From assembly GCF_003670115.1 (NCBI RefSeq), contig NZ_QQTY01000005.1, forward strand, positions 1-64,000: DNA of 64,000 nucleotides, written 5' to 3'. Source of the DNA: Natronorubrum halophilum. GTDB taxonomy: Archaea; Halobacteriota; Halobacteria; Halobacteriales; Natrialbaceae. Below the pieces are notes generated by a model, which had not been told where the DNA came from, searched no databases, and saw only the letters and a program-made list of their open reading frames with translations. Made by a program: the position numbers and the translations under genes. Numbering within the stretch: the first letter of the stretch is position 1; each line of letters starts with the position of its first letter. Positions 62,433 through 64,000 of the stretch are shown here, piece after piece.

Positions 62433-63953
62433 TCAGTTGTCCTCAAGCGCCTGCCACGACAGGCGGGGATTCCGGGCCGCGCTGGTTTGATCGATCCGTC
62501 GCGCCGTCGTTCGATCGGGGGCGGCCTCGAGCGTCTCGGTATCCTCCGATGCGACGGCGTTGAACGCGGCGGCGAGTCGATCGAGCGTGTCCTTGCTCTC
62601 GACCTCCGTCGGCTCGGTCATCAGCGCTTCGGGGACGATCTCGGGCCACTTGGTCGTCGGCGGGTGGACCCCGTAGTCGAGCATGCGCTTTGCGACGTCG
62701 GCCGCGTCCTGTTCGCCCGCGCTGGCGACGAACTCGTGGTGGAACGGTTCGTAGGGAACGTCGTAGCCGACCCGGCTCGCGAGGTAGTTCGCGTTGAGCA
62801 CCGCTTTCGCGCTGGCGTCGGTCAGCCCCGAATCGCCCAGCCGTGCGATGTAGGCGAAGGTCTTGACGAGGACGAGCCAGTTGCCCTGGAAGCCGTGGAC
62901 CTTGCCGATGGTGTGTTCGGGGTCGAAGCGTTCGTAGGTCGCTTCGCCGCTCTTGCTCGCGCCCCCTTCGCGCACTCGAGGTGCCGGCAGGAAGGGCGCA
63001 AGGTCTTCGACGACGCCGACCGGACCGGCACCGGGCCCGCCGCCGCCGTGGGGCGTCGCGAACGTCTTGTGGACGTTGTAGTGCATCACGTCGAAGCCCA
63101 TGTCGCCCGGCCGAGCGCGGCCGAGCAGGGCGTTCAAGTTCGCCCCGTCGTAGTAGAGCAGTCCGCCCACGTCGTGGACCATCTCGGCGATTTCCGTGAT
63201 GTCGCGCTCGAACAGGCCGAGCGTGTTCGGGTTCGTCAACATCAGCGCTGCCGTCCGCTCGGAGAGCGCAGCCTCGAGCGCCTCGAGATCGACTCGCCCG
63301 CTGTCGTCGCTGGGTAGCGAAACGACGTCGTAGCCGCCCAGCGCCGCGGTCGCGAAGTTCGTCCCGTGGGCGCTCTCGGGGATGATGACTTCGTCGCGGT
63401 GGTCCTCGCCGTTGTGCTCGTGGTAGGCCGCGGCGACGCGGATCCCGACGAACTCGCCGGCCGCGCCCGCGGGCGGCTGGAGCGTCACGGCGTCCATCCC
63501 GCCGATTCGGCCGAGGTAGTCCTGAAGCCGATACAGCAACTCGAGGGTGCCCTGGACCGACCGCTCCGAGCGGTCGGGGTGGACGGCCGCCGACGGGAGC
63601 GCCGCCACGTCCTCGGTGAACTTGGGGTTGTACTTCATCGTACAGGAGCCGAGCGGGTAGGGACCGCTGTCGATCCCGTAGATCATCTGAGAGAGGCGCG
63701 TGTAGTGGCGGGCCAGTTCGGGTTCGGACAGTTCGGGTAACTCGAGGGTGTCGCGAGTGAGGTCGTCGGGAAGCGGCGAATCGCCGTCGCCGGCACCGCC
63801 CGCGTCGCGACCGTCGCTCTCGCCGCCGATCTCGACTCGAGTCAGGTCCTTCTCGGAGAGCAGCGGCTCGTACTGGCCGTCCTCGACGTATCGGGCCTGA
63901 TCGTACCGGACTCGGTCGTCCGCAGACGGTTCGCCGGTCGGCTCTTCGGTCAT
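62433..63953 (-). CDS. gcvPB: Glycine dehydrogenase (decarboxylating) subunit 2
   Basis: The 506-residue PLP-dependent P-protein subunit of the glycine cleavage system decarboxylates glycine and passes the methylamine to the H protein. The PLP lysine is Lys296 in MHYNVHKTFATPHGGGGPGA. SGPYPLGSCTMKYNPK and PAGAAGEFVGI are further hallmarks. A Gly/Asp-rich insert (residues 42-65) is lineage-specific. The start overlaps the upstream gcvPA stop by four bases. Confidence 0.96.
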   Translation of the reverse strand: MTEEPTGEPSADDRVRYDQARYVEDGQYEPLLSEKDLTRVEIGGESDGRDAGGAGDGDSPLPDDLTRDTLELPELSEPELARHYTRLSQMIYGIDSGPYPLGSCTMKYNPKFTEDVAALPSAAVHPDRSERSVQGTLELLYRLQDYLGRIGGMDAVTLQPPAGAAGEFVGIRVAAAYHEHNGEDHRDEVIIPESAHGTNFATAALGGYDVVSLPSDDSGRVDLEALEAALSERTAALMLTNPNTLGLFERDITEIAEMVHDVGGLLYYDGANLNALLGRARPGDMGFDVMHYNVHKTFATPHGGGGPGAGPVGVVEDLAPFLPAPRVREGGASKSGEATYERFDPEHTIGKVHGFQGNWLVLVKTFAYIARLGDSGLTDASAKAVLNANYLASRVGYDVPYEPFHHEFVASAGEQDAADVAKRMLDYGVHPPTTKWPEIVPEALMTEPTEVESKDTLDRLAAAFNAVASEDTETLEAAPDRTTARRIDQTSAARNPRLSWQALEDN

Positions 63954-64000
63954 CGTGCCACCTCCGTAAACGCCGCGACGAACGGATCGAGTTTCTCGTC
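63950..64000 (-). CDS. gcvPA: Glycine dehydrogenase subunit 1, C-terminal end (partial)
   Basis: Only the last 16 codons are inside the window (minus-strand reading DEKLDPFVAAFTEVAR then stop). The residues match the usual C-terminal helix of the subunit 1 P-protein, and the ATGA overlap with gcvPB is the normal haloarchaeal arrangement. The rest lies beyond the right edge. Confidence 0.75.
   Translation of the reverse strand, partial: DEKLDPFVAAFTEVAR

Noticed and set aside
1-64000. CRISPR array, rRNA genes, replication origin repeats or an intact transposase
   Set aside because: I looked for regularly spaced direct repeats, rRNA-like sequence, Cdc6/Orc1 genes with origin boxes and transposase motifs and found none; only possible remnants are reported.

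Overview
The window is chromosome-like DNA from a halophilic archaeon (haloarchaeon). GC content is high, the predicted proteins are strongly acidic, secreted proteins carry Tat-type lipoprotein signals, many genes look leaderless (TATA-like box about 26 bases before the start codon), and archaeal marker genes are present (TFB, aCPSF1/FttA, NucS, a complete haloarchaeal-type gvp cluster, HTH-10 and DUF7344 regulators). The gene content would fit the Natrialbales, but that is inference.

Layout. 0.1-7.5 kb: housekeeping and repair (FttA ribonuclease, an EF-hand lipoprotein, nucS and mutS facing each other). 7.6-15.1 kb: gas vesicle locus, with gvpA-N-O on the minus strand and gvpF-G-H-I-(small ORF)-J-K-L-M as a tightly overlapping operon on the plus strand; gvpC, gvpD and gvpE are not seen. 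15.2-20.6 kb: a Gfo/Idh oxidoreductase, a zinc alcohol dehydrogenase and an aldehyde:ferredoxin-oxidoreductase homologue that lacks the expected iron-sulphur cysteines. 21.4-31.0 kb: a fatty-acid/beta-oxidation set (acyl-CoA dehydrogenase, thiolase, enoyl-CoA hydratase, a C-terminally short 3-hydroxyacyl-CoA dehydrogenase, acyl-CoA synthetase, double-hotdog MaoC protein, MFS transporter). 32.4-36.8 kb: a CUT1-type sugar ABC transporter operon. 37.2-41.4 kb: hydroxyacid dehydrogenase, metallo-hydrolase, second acyl-CoA dehydrogenase, IclR regulator. 42.4-54.4 kb: a hemicellulose locus with GH3 beta-glycosidase, GH67 alpha-glucuronidase and a divergent Opp/Dpp-type importer whose two ATPases are fused. 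54.5-64 kb: small haloarchaeal proteins, MsrA, MaoC, TFB, tRNA-Val(CAC), two regulators, cobalamin adenosyltransferase, and glycine-cleavage P-protein subunits running off the right edge.

How the parts work together (inference). The GH67/GH3 pair with its importer would take up glucuronic-acid-substituted xylo-oligosaccharides and break them down to sugars and uronate. The IclR regulator next to the GH3 gene is a candidate controller of this region. A new-looking 20-bp motif, TTACANNCRTAYNNNTGTAA, occurs three times in the gene-free DNA between the IclR and GH3 genes and once more just past the importer. Other unexplained structures are a 12-bp inverted repeat between the divergent GH67 and transporter genes, an operator-like palindrome in the sugar-transporter promoter, paired ACAAYGTTGT boxes before an acyl-CoA dehydrogenase, a 125-bp MITE-like palindrome beside the shortened 3-hydroxyacyl-CoA dehydrogenase, and two AT-rich stretches that may be decayed genes.
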